A DNA stretch of 64,000 bases, from NCBI GenBank assembly GCA_022410635.1, contig JAJVDF010000502.1:231097-295096 (forward strand). Direction: 5' to 3'. The stretch's first letter is position 1. The number at the start of each line of letters is the position of its first letter. Shown here one piece after another: positions 54,336 through 64,000 of this stretch. The DNA is from Tretioscincus oriximinensis (taxonomy: Eukaryota; Chordata; Lepidosauria; Squamata; Gymnophthalmidae). The notes beneath the pieces were generated by a model, which was not told the origin of the DNA, did no database searches, and worked only from the letters and a program-made list of their open reading frames with translations. Both the position numbers and the translations under genes were made by a program.

Positions 54336-54419
54336 TCAAGAGTTGGAATAGTCAAGCATAGTCCTTTAGGTATCTTTGAACCACAATTTCCACCACACCA
54401 TGCCAGTAAGGAGGATTGG

Positions 54420-54620
54420 GAGTTATTCAGTGCTGGGAATGGCATAAGAATCTTGCACGTTTGAGAGATTCTCCATTCTCATATGAAGAGCGAATCCTCG
54501 AGCAGAGGAATATGCCGGGGGGCAGGAGCGGCATCATTGTGATGTTATGTCTGCCCCCTGCTTCCAGAAAGGGCGCCTACTCATACCTGTATGGGATTGA
54601 AGTAAGGTGCTTCCAGATGG
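54420..54620. repeat. Family E-related repeat
   Basis: CAGTGCTGGGAATGGCATAA, GAGATTCTCCATTCTCATAT, and GTGATGTTATGTCTGCCCCC with CCTGCTTCCAGAAAGGGC are family E in reverse order. Confidence 0.4.
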
Positions 54621-54624
54621 CATT

Positions 54625-55260
54625 CAGCAGTGAGTGGGTGGATGAAAGTGTCTAAATCACTAACATCAGAAATAAGTCAGAAATCTAGTAAAATACGTTA
54701 TCTTTTATTACAGTTAACATCTATTTCATCATCGAGATCAGAACACGAGGAAAGTTTCTCACAGGGCAACATATAAGGTATCTCAGTGGAGCTTGAGTTT
54801 TACACCTCCCATCAGTGCATTGAAGAATCGCCATTTTCCCCAAACACCTCCAGTTCTCACCACCTTATCACATTCTATGCCGGCCAGAGGAAATGGCAGA
54901 TCTACGCAAAGAACTAGAAGGTAAGAATTTCACTTTGAAATGAGTAAAGATTGCAATGAAGTTACTATAGAGCTTGGGTCACTCGCTCTGGATCCAGGTG
55001 GTAGAGACCACTGGCTTCCCATCATGTTGCAGATGAGCAAGCAGAAAGCAGTGGCCCTTCACCTGGTGAGCTAATGGGGTCCCACTTGCATCCGACACAC
55101 TGTACTGCATGCCTTGTTTTGAACTTGCCTTCTGGCAGTTGAGACAGACGCAGGGCCCGTCCACATGGTAGCCAAAGTGGAGCAAGCAAGTGATATTATG
55201 TAGTATACTGTATATATTACATAGTTATTGTTTGCTGCAAAGATGGCTGGGCAAATGCTC
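54625..55260. other. Unassigned intronic sequence
   Basis: No feature recognised. Confidence 0.25.
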
Positions 55261-55264
55261 CCTT

Positions 55265-55505
55265 CTTTCCTATCTTCGGAGGACTGACCTTTCTTCCTTC
55301 TTTCCTTCTTTTCTTCCTTCCCTCCCACTCTCCATCCTAAGATTTTCTTCCTTCTGCCTTCATAGGAATCCTCCCACCCTAGGACTCTCCTTACCTTTCC
55401 CTCCCCTTCCTTCCTTCCTTCCAAGGACTGACCTTTCTTCATTCCTTCTTTTCTTCTTTCTTCCCTTCCTTCCCTCCCTAGAAATTTCCTTCCTTCCTTC
55501 GACAC
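55265..55505 (+). repeat. Pyrimidine (CCTT)n-type tract
   Basis: C/T-rich with several imperfect internal duplications: CAAGGACTGACCTTTCTTC at about 55420 repeats GGAGGACTGACCTTTCTTCC at about 55278. Confidence 0.8.
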
Positions 55506-55905
55506 CGCAAATCTTAGTTTTCTTTCCCCAGTGTATGTACAACTCTCCCAGAATTCCCTGAGACAAAAAACATAGCACCCCACCGATCATTCTACGGTAG
55601 CCAAAAGAAAGCTCGGCTAAAACCCCAAATTTGCAAAAATTGAAATAAGCTAAACAAAGTCATTCTGCAGGGTCCAACGAGTCTGGCAGGGGCAAAGTTC
55701 CCTCCTGGCCTCCTCCCTGTGATTCCAGAGGTCTATCAACCAGCCCCACCTCAGCCATCCGTGAAAAGGCCTCCTTGCCAAGAACATGAGGGAAACCGAT
55801 AGGGTCAAAGTGCCAGGCCCCGGCGGAGGGGAGAGGGGAGGGAGCCAGCGATGGTGCCTGGCCTCGGCCACCCTTCCCGCTCTATTCATCTGCAGCTAAT
55901 CACAC

Positions 55906-55976
55906 GTTGCCATAGCAACCAGCCACCGCCATTTGCATAGTCCTGGCACCATGCCATGCGGTGTTTGACTTCCAAT
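55906..55976. promoter_or_regulatory. RFX X-box, octamer and CCAAT cluster (candidate enhancer)
   Basis: GTTGCCATAGCAAC at 55906-55919 is a full two-half-site RFX X-box (GTTGCC, 2-nt spacer, AGCAAC). ATTTGCAT at 55931-55938 is a perfect octamer (POU/OCT site). CCAAT follows at 55972-55976. The surrounding 55.65-56.1 kb is GC-richer than average and shows no repeat family seen elsewhere in the window. An X-box of this quality with an adjacent octamer is unlikely to be random decay, but enhancer function and any effect on CADM4 are inference. Confidence 0.5.
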
Positions 55977-55999
55977 GGGGCCTGTGAAGAGGGAGAAAG

Positions 56000-56430
56000 G
56001 CGGGAGGCAGAGCCCAGGGGAGGCAGGGCAAGGCTGCTAACCCCCTCCCTCCACAAAGCACAAGGAGAAGATTACTGCAGACGGTCCCTCTTGAGATTCT
56101 AGAGCCATGTTTGGGAATTTCAGTAGTCTTAAAAAGGATGCTTCCCATACACGCACACACACAAGAACAGAAAAGCAAGGTGGCCATTTCTTTCATCCCC
56201 ACAGACACACACAATGCCTCTTTTGCAAAGCCCTGCAAGCCAACAATGTATCATCAACATTTTCCAATTAGTCAGTATGATCTTTACCTCTTGGGCATCT
56301 ACCTGGCAATGCACAGGGGCTTTGACCGAGAAATCCAAAAGAAAACCAAAGTCCTCAGTGACCTTCCCTGACTGTCTGGTGTCAATATCTTGTGGAGCAA
56401 CAAGCAGAGAGTCTTATCATTTGCAGAGAG
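56000..56430. other. Unassigned intronic sequence
   Basis: No repeat recognised except a short CA-rich stretch at 56148-56165. Confidence 0.3.
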
Positions 56431-56434
56431 GCAA

Positions 56435-56531
56435 GGTCAGGTGAAGTTTTTGCCTTCTTCTGTTTCAGACTGCCCAGGGCATTTGGTGACCCACTGTGTG
56501 AGACAGAATGCTGGACTAGATGGGCTCTCTG
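56435..56531 (+). mobile_element. CR1-type LINE 3' terminus
   Basis: TTTTTGCCTTCTTCTGTTTC through CTGGACTAGATGGGCTCT. Its last bases are replaced by the Helitron-like end. Confidence 0.65.
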
Positions 56532-56548
56532 ACCCCATAACCATAAAA

Positions 56549-56568
56549 CAACGGGCTTATTCCACTAG
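56549..56568 (+). mobile_element. Helitron-like 3' terminus
   Basis: CAACGGGCTTATTCCACTAG followed by T, the best match to the family end. Confidence 0.5.
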
Positions 56569-56654
56569 TGTCCTTATAATCCTCAATCCTTCCTCAAAAG
56601 TAGGGAATGATAAACTACTTCTTTATCTCTACCAAGAAAACTGCATAAACATAC

Positions 56655-57490
56655 CTGTGACGTCACCCATATTGTCAGCCAGAATGGGCAACCCAGCATC
56701 AACAGTATCTTGGACATGATGACGGAGTGTGATATAGCAAAACAAGAGAGATCAGTTTCAGGTTAAAAAAAATATCTAAAAATTGGTTCTAAATACAGAA
56801 CAAGGGGAAAATGCAGAGCAAAAGCTTTTCATTATGTAACAGTATTATAACACCTCCCCATACACACCCCTCTGCCAAGACATTTATGCCAGACGCACAG
56901 AGGTAATTAAGAAAAGGAGCTTAAAAAAACCCTAAAACCTAAAAAGAAATTCAGGCTCTGAGAAAATAAAGATGTTCAGAAAAAGCAGATATGAATTCTG
57001 CATCTTATTTCATTTTTTCAGAAGGTCCCTTGTGGTGCCTCAGTTGACACTGTAATCCATCTCATGGGGCCTGGCTAAGATTAAGATCCAGACAAACAAA
57101 AAATTAACAAAACTATAACAAATTAAAAGAAACCAAGCAGTTAAAAGCAATGAATCCAAATGGCAAGACAAAGCACACAACCGACATGGATAAAAAGTTG
57201 CGTCTGAACCACATGGTGGAAGTTTTGCCATGTGGTGTCTGACATGTCAGCCTCAATGTGATTAGCAGATTTGATGTGCCTTCAGGAGGCATCCACAGGA
57301 TCTAAAGAAGATCCCACAATTGCCTCTTGTTGCCCCCATCAGACACTGGAGGCATCTCAAACTTTTACCTAAGTCTGTTTGCTTCTTTCATTACTATTCC
57401 TTTTATAAATAGCCCAAACCAGTTAACAATCCATTTGCTTTCCTTGGTTGGCTTGCAAGAGGAATTATAACAAAAGGAATTGATGGATAA
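56655..57490. other. Unassigned intronic sequence
   Basis: TAAACTACTTCTTTATCTCT and CCAAGAAAACTGCATAAACA just before this (56610-56655) are an S2 SINE scrap. The rest is not assigned. Confidence 0.3.
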
Positions 57491-57491
57491 A

Positions 57492-57841
57492 TGCTGCATC
57501 CACATGGTGAAATGAAGTCTGATAGGAGCACCGTCCCAGTGGCTCCTGCAGATGCAGTGGCGGTTCCTCAGCGACGTAATCGCTACAAACTTGCCTTGCA
57601 ATGGGTTTAATGAGAGCTGATATTTTCAGTTCTCACGGTGCTGTGCACCGAAAACCCACTTTTTTGAACGTGCCCTGCTCAGCCAGGCCCTCCACCAATC
57701 AGCATAGAACCCTGCAAAGAAGGCCAGGCAGGCTGGTGCTTCCTTCCTTCCGCCCCACCTATGGCAGCTGCCTCACGACACGTGCAGGCAACCGCCCACC
57801 CACAAAGGTAGGAGCAAATTTTAGCCCCGTGTGTGGATGTA
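57492..57841. mobile_element. Possible miniature element with ATCCACA ends
   Basis: GCTGCATCCACATGG at the left and CCGTGTGTGGATGTAGC at the right are imperfect inverted repeats. The 350-bp interior is GC-rich and unlike its flanks. Tentative. Confidence 0.35.
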
Positions 57842-57844
57842 GCC

Positions 57845-58420
57845 AAAGATAGGAAATAGATATTACAGAAAATGTTGTGTAGTTGCTGAAATTTCCGTAA
57901 TAGCGACATTACAGATATCACCTCGATGTTCCAGGACTATATTGAGAATGTTGCAATTACGTATGTTATTCCCAAAATAGTTCCACAAGAATAATGGATT
58001 TTAGCACGTGTCTGGAGGCATTCTTGTTTCAATTGGCCTTTTGTTTGTTTTGACTTATGCGATTCCTTTTTGGTTTTGGTTTTCGTGCTGTTCGGATGAA
58101 AAGCAGCTGTACATTGAACAAACAAGCACGGGACCTTTCAAAGATTCCTACAAATCCGCAAATAGATGCAAACAGTCCTCTTCCAGGCCAAGAAAAAAGC
58201 CGCCTTGTTAAATATCTGTTGGGCCATTGTTGAAAACAGAAGCCAGAAACTTGCTGTTCTCCAAATACTGTTGGAATCTGAATCTGGCACAGCCAGCCAG
58301 TGAAAAATGCCCAGGTCTCAAAAGATACAGCTTTGCTCCAATAACTGGGAAGCAAAGGATTTCCTGTCTCTTGTCTAAAAGATCATAGAATCAGTGCCAC
58401 CAAAATTCAGGAAGGGCAGT
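57845..58420. other. Unassigned intronic sequence
   Basis: No feature recognised. Confidence 0.25.
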
Positions 58421-58424
58421 CACA

Positions 58425-58540
58425 AGACTATGAGCTCTTCCATATCCAAAGCAGTCATTGTGGGTTGAGTAGAGGCTTACAAGTTTCAATCCCTGGCAAT
58501 GTCCCTGAAGGAAGTAATGGCAAAGCTATGTGAAGATAGC
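58425..58540 (+). mobile_element. Second SINE type (S2) fragment
   Basis: GTTTCAATCCCTGGCAATGT (B-box-like) and GGAAGTAATGGCAAAGCTAT recall the S2 copies at 38101 and 59320. Confidence 0.4.
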
Positions 58541-58552
58541 CTATCTCTATTT

Positions 58553-58876
58553 TACCCAGAGGCTCATCAGCCTGTGGAATTTACTTCCAAAAGAGGTGGT
58601 GGTAGCAAACAGGCTGGATAGCTTCAAGACAGGATTAGACAGGTTTATGGAGTCCAAGAATGGAGACTAGGATGGATGTCTGGGTGCTCTCTCCAGGATG
58701 GAACAACAGGCAGGATTCCTGAAATACCATTTACAGGCAGTCGAGAACAGGTGCATATTTTGCCTTCTTCTGTTCCAGACTGCCCAGATGCAATTAGTGA
58801 GCCTCTGTGTGAGACAAAATGCTGGACTAGATGGGCTCTGGCCCCATTCAGCATGGCTCTTCTTAGGTTCTTAGGT
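58553..58876 (+). mobile_element. CR1-type LINE 3' end
   Basis: ACCCAGAGGCTCATCAGCCT through CTCTTCTTAGGTTCTTAGG. Confidence 0.75.
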
Positions 58877-59143
58877 TCTATATTTCTCAGCATCACAGTA
58901 GTCCTTGAAAGCTCTGTGATTGGACAATATTTAGACGAATCCCAGGGCCTACAGTGATGTCATTCTAAACATTCCAAATCCAGGACCAGGCCAGAAGTGG
59001 TTGCCATGGAACCTGGCCTAGCATAGCAGCAGGAACAGGGAAGGATCGACACAGGAAGGGTTAAGAAGGAATGTGAGGGGGAGAGGAAGAGAAAGTTAGA
59101 CCTGTCATTGCATTTAATTCAGGCAACGGGTTTATTCCACTAA
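58877..59143 (+). mobile_element. Non-autonomous Helitron-like element
   Basis: Starts TCTATATTTCTCAGCATCAC (TC tip) and ends GGCAACGGGTTTATTCCACT, where CTAA replaces CTAG. Body homologous to 50134-50396. It lies flush against the CR1 end. No Rep/helicase coding. Confidence 0.55.
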
Positions 59144-59319
59144 TCTAGTTATAGCTTGGTGGTAGAAACTTAAAATAATAGGTTAGTGATAGAACTATTG
59201 ATTGCAGAGCAGTGTAACAAGATGAATCCCCATCATCCATGTAGAAGAAGGTAACAGTTCTCCACTTCTGTAACAGCCAAGGAAACTGCATCAAGATGTC
59301 CACAGAATAGAATGTAGCT

Positions 59320-59500
59320 ACAGTTTAATGCAAGAGCAACTGCCTTTTAAGCAGTGAACGAGCGGTTCAATTTCCAATATTTCCCCAGAAAGCAGTAAAA
59401 GTAAACCACTTCTCTAACTGCTAGGAAAGCTGCATGGAGATGCCCATGAAATAAGGAGCAGTACAGCTTAGTGGCAGAGCAGCTGCCTATCAAGTGGAAA
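59320..59500 (+). mobile_element. Second SINE type (S2)
   Basis: AATGCAAGAGCAACTGCCTT (A-box region), GCGGTTCAATTTCC (B box), GTAAACCACTTCTCTAACTG and GAAAGCTGCATGGAGATGCC. A second head starts at about 59465. Confidence 0.5.
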
Positions 59501-59794
59501 GGTATTGGCTCAGTCAGAGCCATAACGAGGCCCTGTGGCAACCCGGTGTAAGGGAATCTGATGCCCTCCTCACCTCAGTGGCACAGGCCATGTCAGAACT
59601 GGTGCACTGGGCAGGGAGAGGAGGGGTGTTATCCAACATCTGGCACAGTAAAGGCCTCAAGCAAGACTTTAAAATCATGCCAGGAAGGAAAAGGAAAGGC
59701 ATCAGGCAGGTAAGTCAAGTTCTGGAGCCAATGGTTAACAATGCGGCAATACCTTCAACAACAATGCCAGCATGGTGCTCGGTGTGTTGGCACC

Positions 59795-59850
59795 ACACGC
59801 CCACCCTTAGTTGGGGCCCTGGGTTCAGTCCCCAGCATCTCCCCACTATT
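59795..59850 (+). mobile_element. tRNA-like SINE head fragment
   Basis: TTGGGGCCCTGGGTTCAGTC and CCCCAGCATCTCCCC resemble a B box with its flank. Confidence 0.35.
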
Positions 59851-59867
59851 TCAGCCCCAAAACAGAA

Positions 59868-60050
59868 CATAAGAGAACATATGAGGAGCCCTGCTGAATG
59901 GGGCCGGAGCCCATCTAGTCCTTCCTTCTGCCTCATATGGTGGCCCACCAATTGCACCTGTGCAGTCTGGGACAGAAGAAGGCAAAATCTTCAACTGTTC
60001 TCGACACCCTGCAATAGCATTTCAGGAATCCTGCCTGTAATGCTCCATCC
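59868..60050 (-). mobile_element. CR1-type LINE 3' end, left arm of a foldback
   Basis: AGAACATAAGAGAACATATG through CCTGTAATGCTCCATCC. Confidence 0.75.
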
Positions 60051-60052
60051 TT

Positions 60053-60067
60053 GGGGGGGGGGGGGGG
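60053..60067 (+). repeat. G15 homopolymer
   Basis: Fifteen consecutive G at the junction of two opposed CR1 copies. Length in the assembly may be unreliable. Confidence 0.9.
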
Positions 60068-60069
60068 TG

Positions 60070-60348
60070 TTGGGGAGAGGTGGTGGTAGCTAGCAGACTG
60101 GAAAGCTTTAATACGGGATTGGACAATTCAAGGAGACCAAGGGTATAAATATCTACTAGGATGGATTTCTTGATCCTTCCTCCAAGATGGAACAACAAGG
60201 AGTATTCTTGAGGTACCATTCGCAGGGAGTCGAGAACAGGTAAAGATTTTGCCTTCCTCTGCTTGAGACGGCCCATGTGGGCCCATGTGTGAGACTAGGT
60301 GGGCTCCGGCCCCATTCAGCAGGGCTCCTGTTACGTTCTTATGTTCTT
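60070..60348 (+). mobile_element. CR1-type LINE 3' end, right arm of a foldback
   Basis: TTGGGGAGAGGTGGTGGTAG through CTCCTGTTACGTTCTTATG. Confidence 0.75.
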
Positions 60349-60354
60349 ACGATA

Positions 60355-60980
60355 CAACTGCTGGATGCTTTCTCTCCTGTTGAAATCCAACCCGGATTTT
60401 GTGAAAAGGATGTTGTTCTAATTGGAGGGCAAAAGCCCTTGCCTCAGCAGTGACCCTTTCAAAAGTGAAGTGGGCAAGGCAGCAACATACTGTTTCCACC
60501 ATCCCTTCCATTTCTCTTCCTTTGTCCTTTGCATAAAGGCTTAGCAGGCAGAACCTAAGCAGGTATGCCGCACGCCGCAGGGAAGGAGAAGGCAAGGAGT
60601 GTGGGAGGGAAGTGAGATAAAACGGCTGGTGGAAGCATGGGTGGGAGAGGCGCCCGTTTGCACCACTATTCAGAGGTTTAACGCCCTCGGACCAAAATGC
60701 ACAAAATCCCCACCCACAGAGGAAGATTCAACAGCATCTGTTCCTTTGGGGAGAGACTACTAGGCTGAGATTCCTCGGCTGTGATCTGAGCATCCACCGT
60801 TTCACAACGGCTCTGTGCAACTAGAACAGGAACTCACAAAGAAGCACAGCTTGGAGTGTGAAGACCAAGGCAATGGAGCTGCCCTATCTATACCATGGGT
60901 AGGGAACGCGTGGAGTTCCAATGTTTACTCTGCTTAGTATCTTTTAAAAAAATAGCCATGTGAGTCTTAGTACAGAAAGC
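60355..60980. other. Unassigned intronic sequence
   Basis: Some GC-richer sequence (60540-60680) but no exon or repeat I can support. Confidence 0.3.
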
Positions 60981-60984
60981 CCAG

Positions 60985-61080
60985 CAAGGGAAACTTGTAG
61001 CGCCGTGGGAACGAACAAGAAGAAGGTAGACGACATGAGCTTTCGTAAACAAATCTACTTCTTCAGATGCTGGGGGACAA
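60985..61080. repeat. Interspersed repeat of the 7725-7945 type
   Basis: AACAAGAAGAAGGTAGACGA, CATGAGCTTTCGTAAACAAA and TCTACTTCTTCAGATGC. Confidence 0.55.
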
Positions 61081-61084
61081 ACGC

Positions 61085-61630
61085 CAGGGTCTGACTTTAT
61101 GTAGAAAAGTGAACGCAGGAAATAATAATAGTCATGTAAATCTGGTTGAGAGAATTAACCAGGTCAAGTACAGTTAATGTGCAGAAGTTAATCCTCTTAG
61201 GTGAAGGGACTTGCCTGGAGGAAAGAGATGCAGCTAGATAAAATGTATCAATCAAATAATATGCAGAAAAGTGGAGAGGGAATCAATGCACTGTGTTAGA
61301 AACCCTGGGAATCACAGAATAAAAATCATCCTCACAACAATTCTATGAGATAGGTCAGACTGAGACTGCAACCACACAGGTGTAAAACCTGGGATTACCC
61401 CATTAAAATGCTATGACTGCCACATGTGGTTATAGCAATTGCAGCATCACCCTGGGATATTGAGGGGAAATCCCTCAATAACTTTATTGTAGAAAGAATA
61501 GTTCCTAATATGGGTTTTACCAATGTGGTGAGAGGACCTGCGCTACCTGGACACTTACTCTTTTCACCAGGTGCAGGTTCAATGTATAGTTGCAATACAT
61601 TGTAAAGCTATGTACAATGTATAGCTTATA
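61085..61630. other. Unassigned intronic sequence
   Basis: A CORE-like scrap (CCTCACAACAATTCTATGAG, 61331-61350) is present; otherwise nothing recognised. Confidence 0.3.
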
Positions 61631-61636
61631 CATTGT

Positions 61637-61925
61637 GAGGCACGGTGGTGCAAGAGGTTAAGAGCTTCAGCGTTTCAACAGAGATAACAAAGTTCGAAGC
61701 CCTTGCATCGGTCGTGGGGAGGGGTGAGTGCCCTCTACTGGCCTTAGCTTCAGCCAACCCAGCTGTTTGAAAGCAAAGACATTTGCAAGTAGATTAATGG
61801 GTACCACCACAACATGGTGGGGAAGATAGAATAAATGTAAGCCTTCAGGCAAATAATAACCTTGGAAGCGACTCTGAGTCCTTTCGGGTGAGAACGGCAG
61901 GGTAGAAAAACCAGATTCATCTTCT
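61637..61925 (+). mobile_element. tRNA-headed SINE A2, full length
   Basis: GAGGCACGGTGGTGCAAGAG (A box), AAGTTCGAAGCCCTTGC (B box), GGGGAGGGGTGAGTGCCC, CCAACCCAGCTGTTTG, ending GTGAGAACGGCAGGGTAG and a TTCATCTTCTT tail. Confidence 0.8.
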
Positions 61926-61929
61926 TAGC

Positions 61930-63690
61930 CTTCATTTTATCCAGTAACCCTTTTCTAGTCTGTCCCTCTATACTGATTCCCCATCTTGGGTTTAAACAGG
62001 CCAAACAAAACTTGTGGGTCGCAATCCAAATTATACTCCAGGATGTGGAATAAAAGTGAAAAGCCCCCACCTGCTGACTGGCAGCTAGATAGTCTCAGCC
62101 AAGGCATAATCATTCAGGAATGCCGCATATGGAAATCAGTTTGAGCCAATTAGACAATCAGTTTTGTAAAGCCAAGCCACCGTGAGTTGCCATTTCTGGC
62201 ATCGCCACTGGTTTTGTCTGGAAGCCAACCGAAAGCTGACATGTTGCAATCGCAGCTCATCAGCTCATTGTGGGCCTGAGCCAGAATGTGGAGAGATGAA
62301 GTGTCATCTCAACCAGTACTAACAGACAGATATGCGCGTGCACACACACACATACACATCCTGGCAGTCTGCCCGCTGCACATCAAAATGGTTTTATGAA
62401 TAAACCTTGAGACCCCAAGTAAGCAGCCAAGCTTCCCTGCCAAGTTTCTGTCCAGCTCTTGTGGCTTTGCAGCCTGAACCGCCCATGGAACGTCCCATCA
62501 CTAGGTGGGACCATTTCCAAAATGGTGGTGCGGTGTGTGTGCGTGTGGGGGACACAACCCCACCAATCCAATTGGGGAGATGCCAAGCCAATCTTTCAAA
62601 TGAGGAAGCAAAGAGGAACGCAAGTGGAAAGCCAAAACACAGGAGGAAATGGGAAGAAAGAAAACAAGAACAGAGAAAGTGGGGCAAATAAAAGACACAC
62701 TTTGCTTGGGCTGCACACTTTGCAGGGCAAAAAACCGGGAGCGAACATTGTGTGCACACAGTTCCCCTATAATCCACAGGGGGAGCACTTTCGCGATGTG
62801 AGCTGACTACAGTTTGCCTGTAGCGGGAGCACCTCTGTGCGAACACTTCCACACACTGCCGCTGTGCCTCCATTTTGTTCTAACCTCTGAGGAGGTAACA
62901 GCGTTTTTTAAAGAGGGTGGTTTTTTTTGCTGAGTTCTAGTTTTGTGCAAAACTAAGTATCTGTGTATCTGTTTTAATTCTTTGAAATTATGGACTTGCG
63001 CAAAATTCGGGCACTTTCCTTTTTTTTAAAGGCAGAGCGGAGCGTGGGAAGAGGAGAAGCTGAAAAAACAGATTAACCAATGCAGCCGTTAACTCCAGAA
63101 GCCAATGCGAATCTTGTGAGGATGATGAAACAGTGCAGAAAACATAAGAAAACAGTAGAGGGAATTGAATACACTTTGCAGTTCTCAAAACCGCTTCAGC
63201 CTTGGAGAGGTTCTCTACCAAGCTTGGAAGGTTGCGTCCACATTGCAAAGGAGAGATGCTGCCTATCCTGGATTTATTGGCAACCAAACTGAAATCTTAA
63301 TTTTGTTGTTTCACTCCTTATATGTGCCCCCAAATCATTCTTAACTTCCAACCGTTTCCGTTTACAATTGCTAACCTTCTGTCTATTTTCTGGACTATTA
63401 ATTCTACAATTCAATATCTCTATTGTAATATTATTAAGGAAGTGAAGCTACAAAATTAAGATTACAATTGGTATTCCAGATATAGCCCCTCTGCAAGGAT
63501 TGAAATATTATATATGCAGGGGAGAGAGATAAAAAGGCAGGAGGGAGGGATGAGTATATAAAAGGGGAGAAAATGGTTTAAAATACTGTTGAAATAATGT
63601 AAAGTACTTATTTCATGTACAGTCTTGAAAAAATATATAAAGTATTTTAAAGTTTTTTTAAAAAACTCACAACCAAACAAAGGTGGTGAT
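61930..63690. other. Unassigned intronic sequence
   Basis: About 1.75 kb without a recognised repeat apart from a short CA run near 62340-62356. No exon 1 candidate. Confidence 0.3.
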
Positions 63691-63696
63691 TTTTCG

Positions 63697-63970
63697 TCTC
63701 ACACACTGGCCCACCAATTGGCACTGGGAAGTCTGAGAAACATGGCAAAATCTTTACCTGTTCTTGACTCCATGCAAGTGCTATTTCAGGAATCCTGCCT
63801 GTTGTCCCATCTTGGAGGCAGTATCAGAGATTGGCTTCCATGAACTTGTCTAATCCTCTCTTATAGCTATCCAGGCTGCTACCTACTGCCCCCTCTTCTG
63901 GACGTGAATTCCACTGACCAATGACCCTCTGGGTGACAGATATTTCCCTTGTCTGTCCTAACTCATTTTA
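63697..63970 (-). mobile_element. CR1-type LINE 3' end
   Basis: CTCACACACTGGCCCACCAA, CCTGCCTGTTGTCCCATCTT and CCAATGACCCTCTGGGTG. Confidence 0.75.
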
Positions 63971-64000
63971 ATAGGATTAATTGAATTACTAGCATTATAT

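Larger units (their letters stand above)
7136..64000 (-). other. CADM4: CADM4 intron 1, possibly including 5' flank
   Basis: All sequence upstream of exon 2 in gene orientation. I looked for a GC-rich exon coding Met plus a leucine-rich signal peptide and ending with a phase-1 donor and found none. The simplest reading is that the whole interval is intron 1, which would then exceed 56.8 kb. That exon 1 lies outside the window is inference. It contains only repeats and unassigned sequence. Confidence 0.65.

Noticed and set aside
1..64000. CRISPR array, operon, integrated virus or other multi-gene system
   Set aside because: No regularly spaced identical repeats, no clustered ORFs, no gag/pol/env-type frames or long terminal repeats were seen. 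The window is an intron landscape.

Overview
The window is vertebrate nuclear DNA, most likely from a squamate reptile. The host signal is two coding exons on the minus strand (6989-7135 and 4165-4317). Together they encode the first Ig-like domain of cell adhesion molecule 4 (CADM4, nectin-like 4). They share a phase-1 junction and have consensus GT/AG borders. I assign the species group from the repeats: lizard-type tRNA-headed SINEs, CR1 tails ending in the TTATGTTCTTATG motif, and L2-like tails ending in AAATA repeats. I cannot name the species.

Layout, read in gene direction from right to left: 64000-7136 is intron 1 or 5' flank. I found no exon coding a signal peptide, so exon 1 is probably beyond the right edge, which would make intron 1 at least about 56.9 kb. 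Exon 2 is at 7135-6989, intron 2 (2,671 bp) at 6988-4318, exon 3 at 4317-4165, and part of intron 3 at 4164-1. Exon 4 and later exons lie to the left of the window.

The rest is a mosaic of decayed mobile elements: 3' ends of CR1, L2-like remnants (three keep readable reverse-transcriptase segments), one L1-like ORF2 remnant, three kinds of tRNA-headed SINE, hAT-type miniature elements (two with perfect 8-bp target duplications), a 74-bp Tc1-like palindrome, pogo/Tigger-like elements, and a family with Helitron-like 3' ends (hairpin followed by CTAG). Several insertions are nested, which gives a relative order of events. The largest microsatellites are expanded SINE tails.

The best candidate for non-coding host function is a cluster at 55906-55976: a perfect RFX X-box palindrome, a perfect octamer and a CCAAT box within 71 bp. 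I see no complete gene, RNA gene, CRISPR array or operon, and no convincing new biological system. The hunt therefore yields regulatory candidates and transposon structures. Repeat boundaries are approximate unless a terminal repeat or target duplication fixes them.
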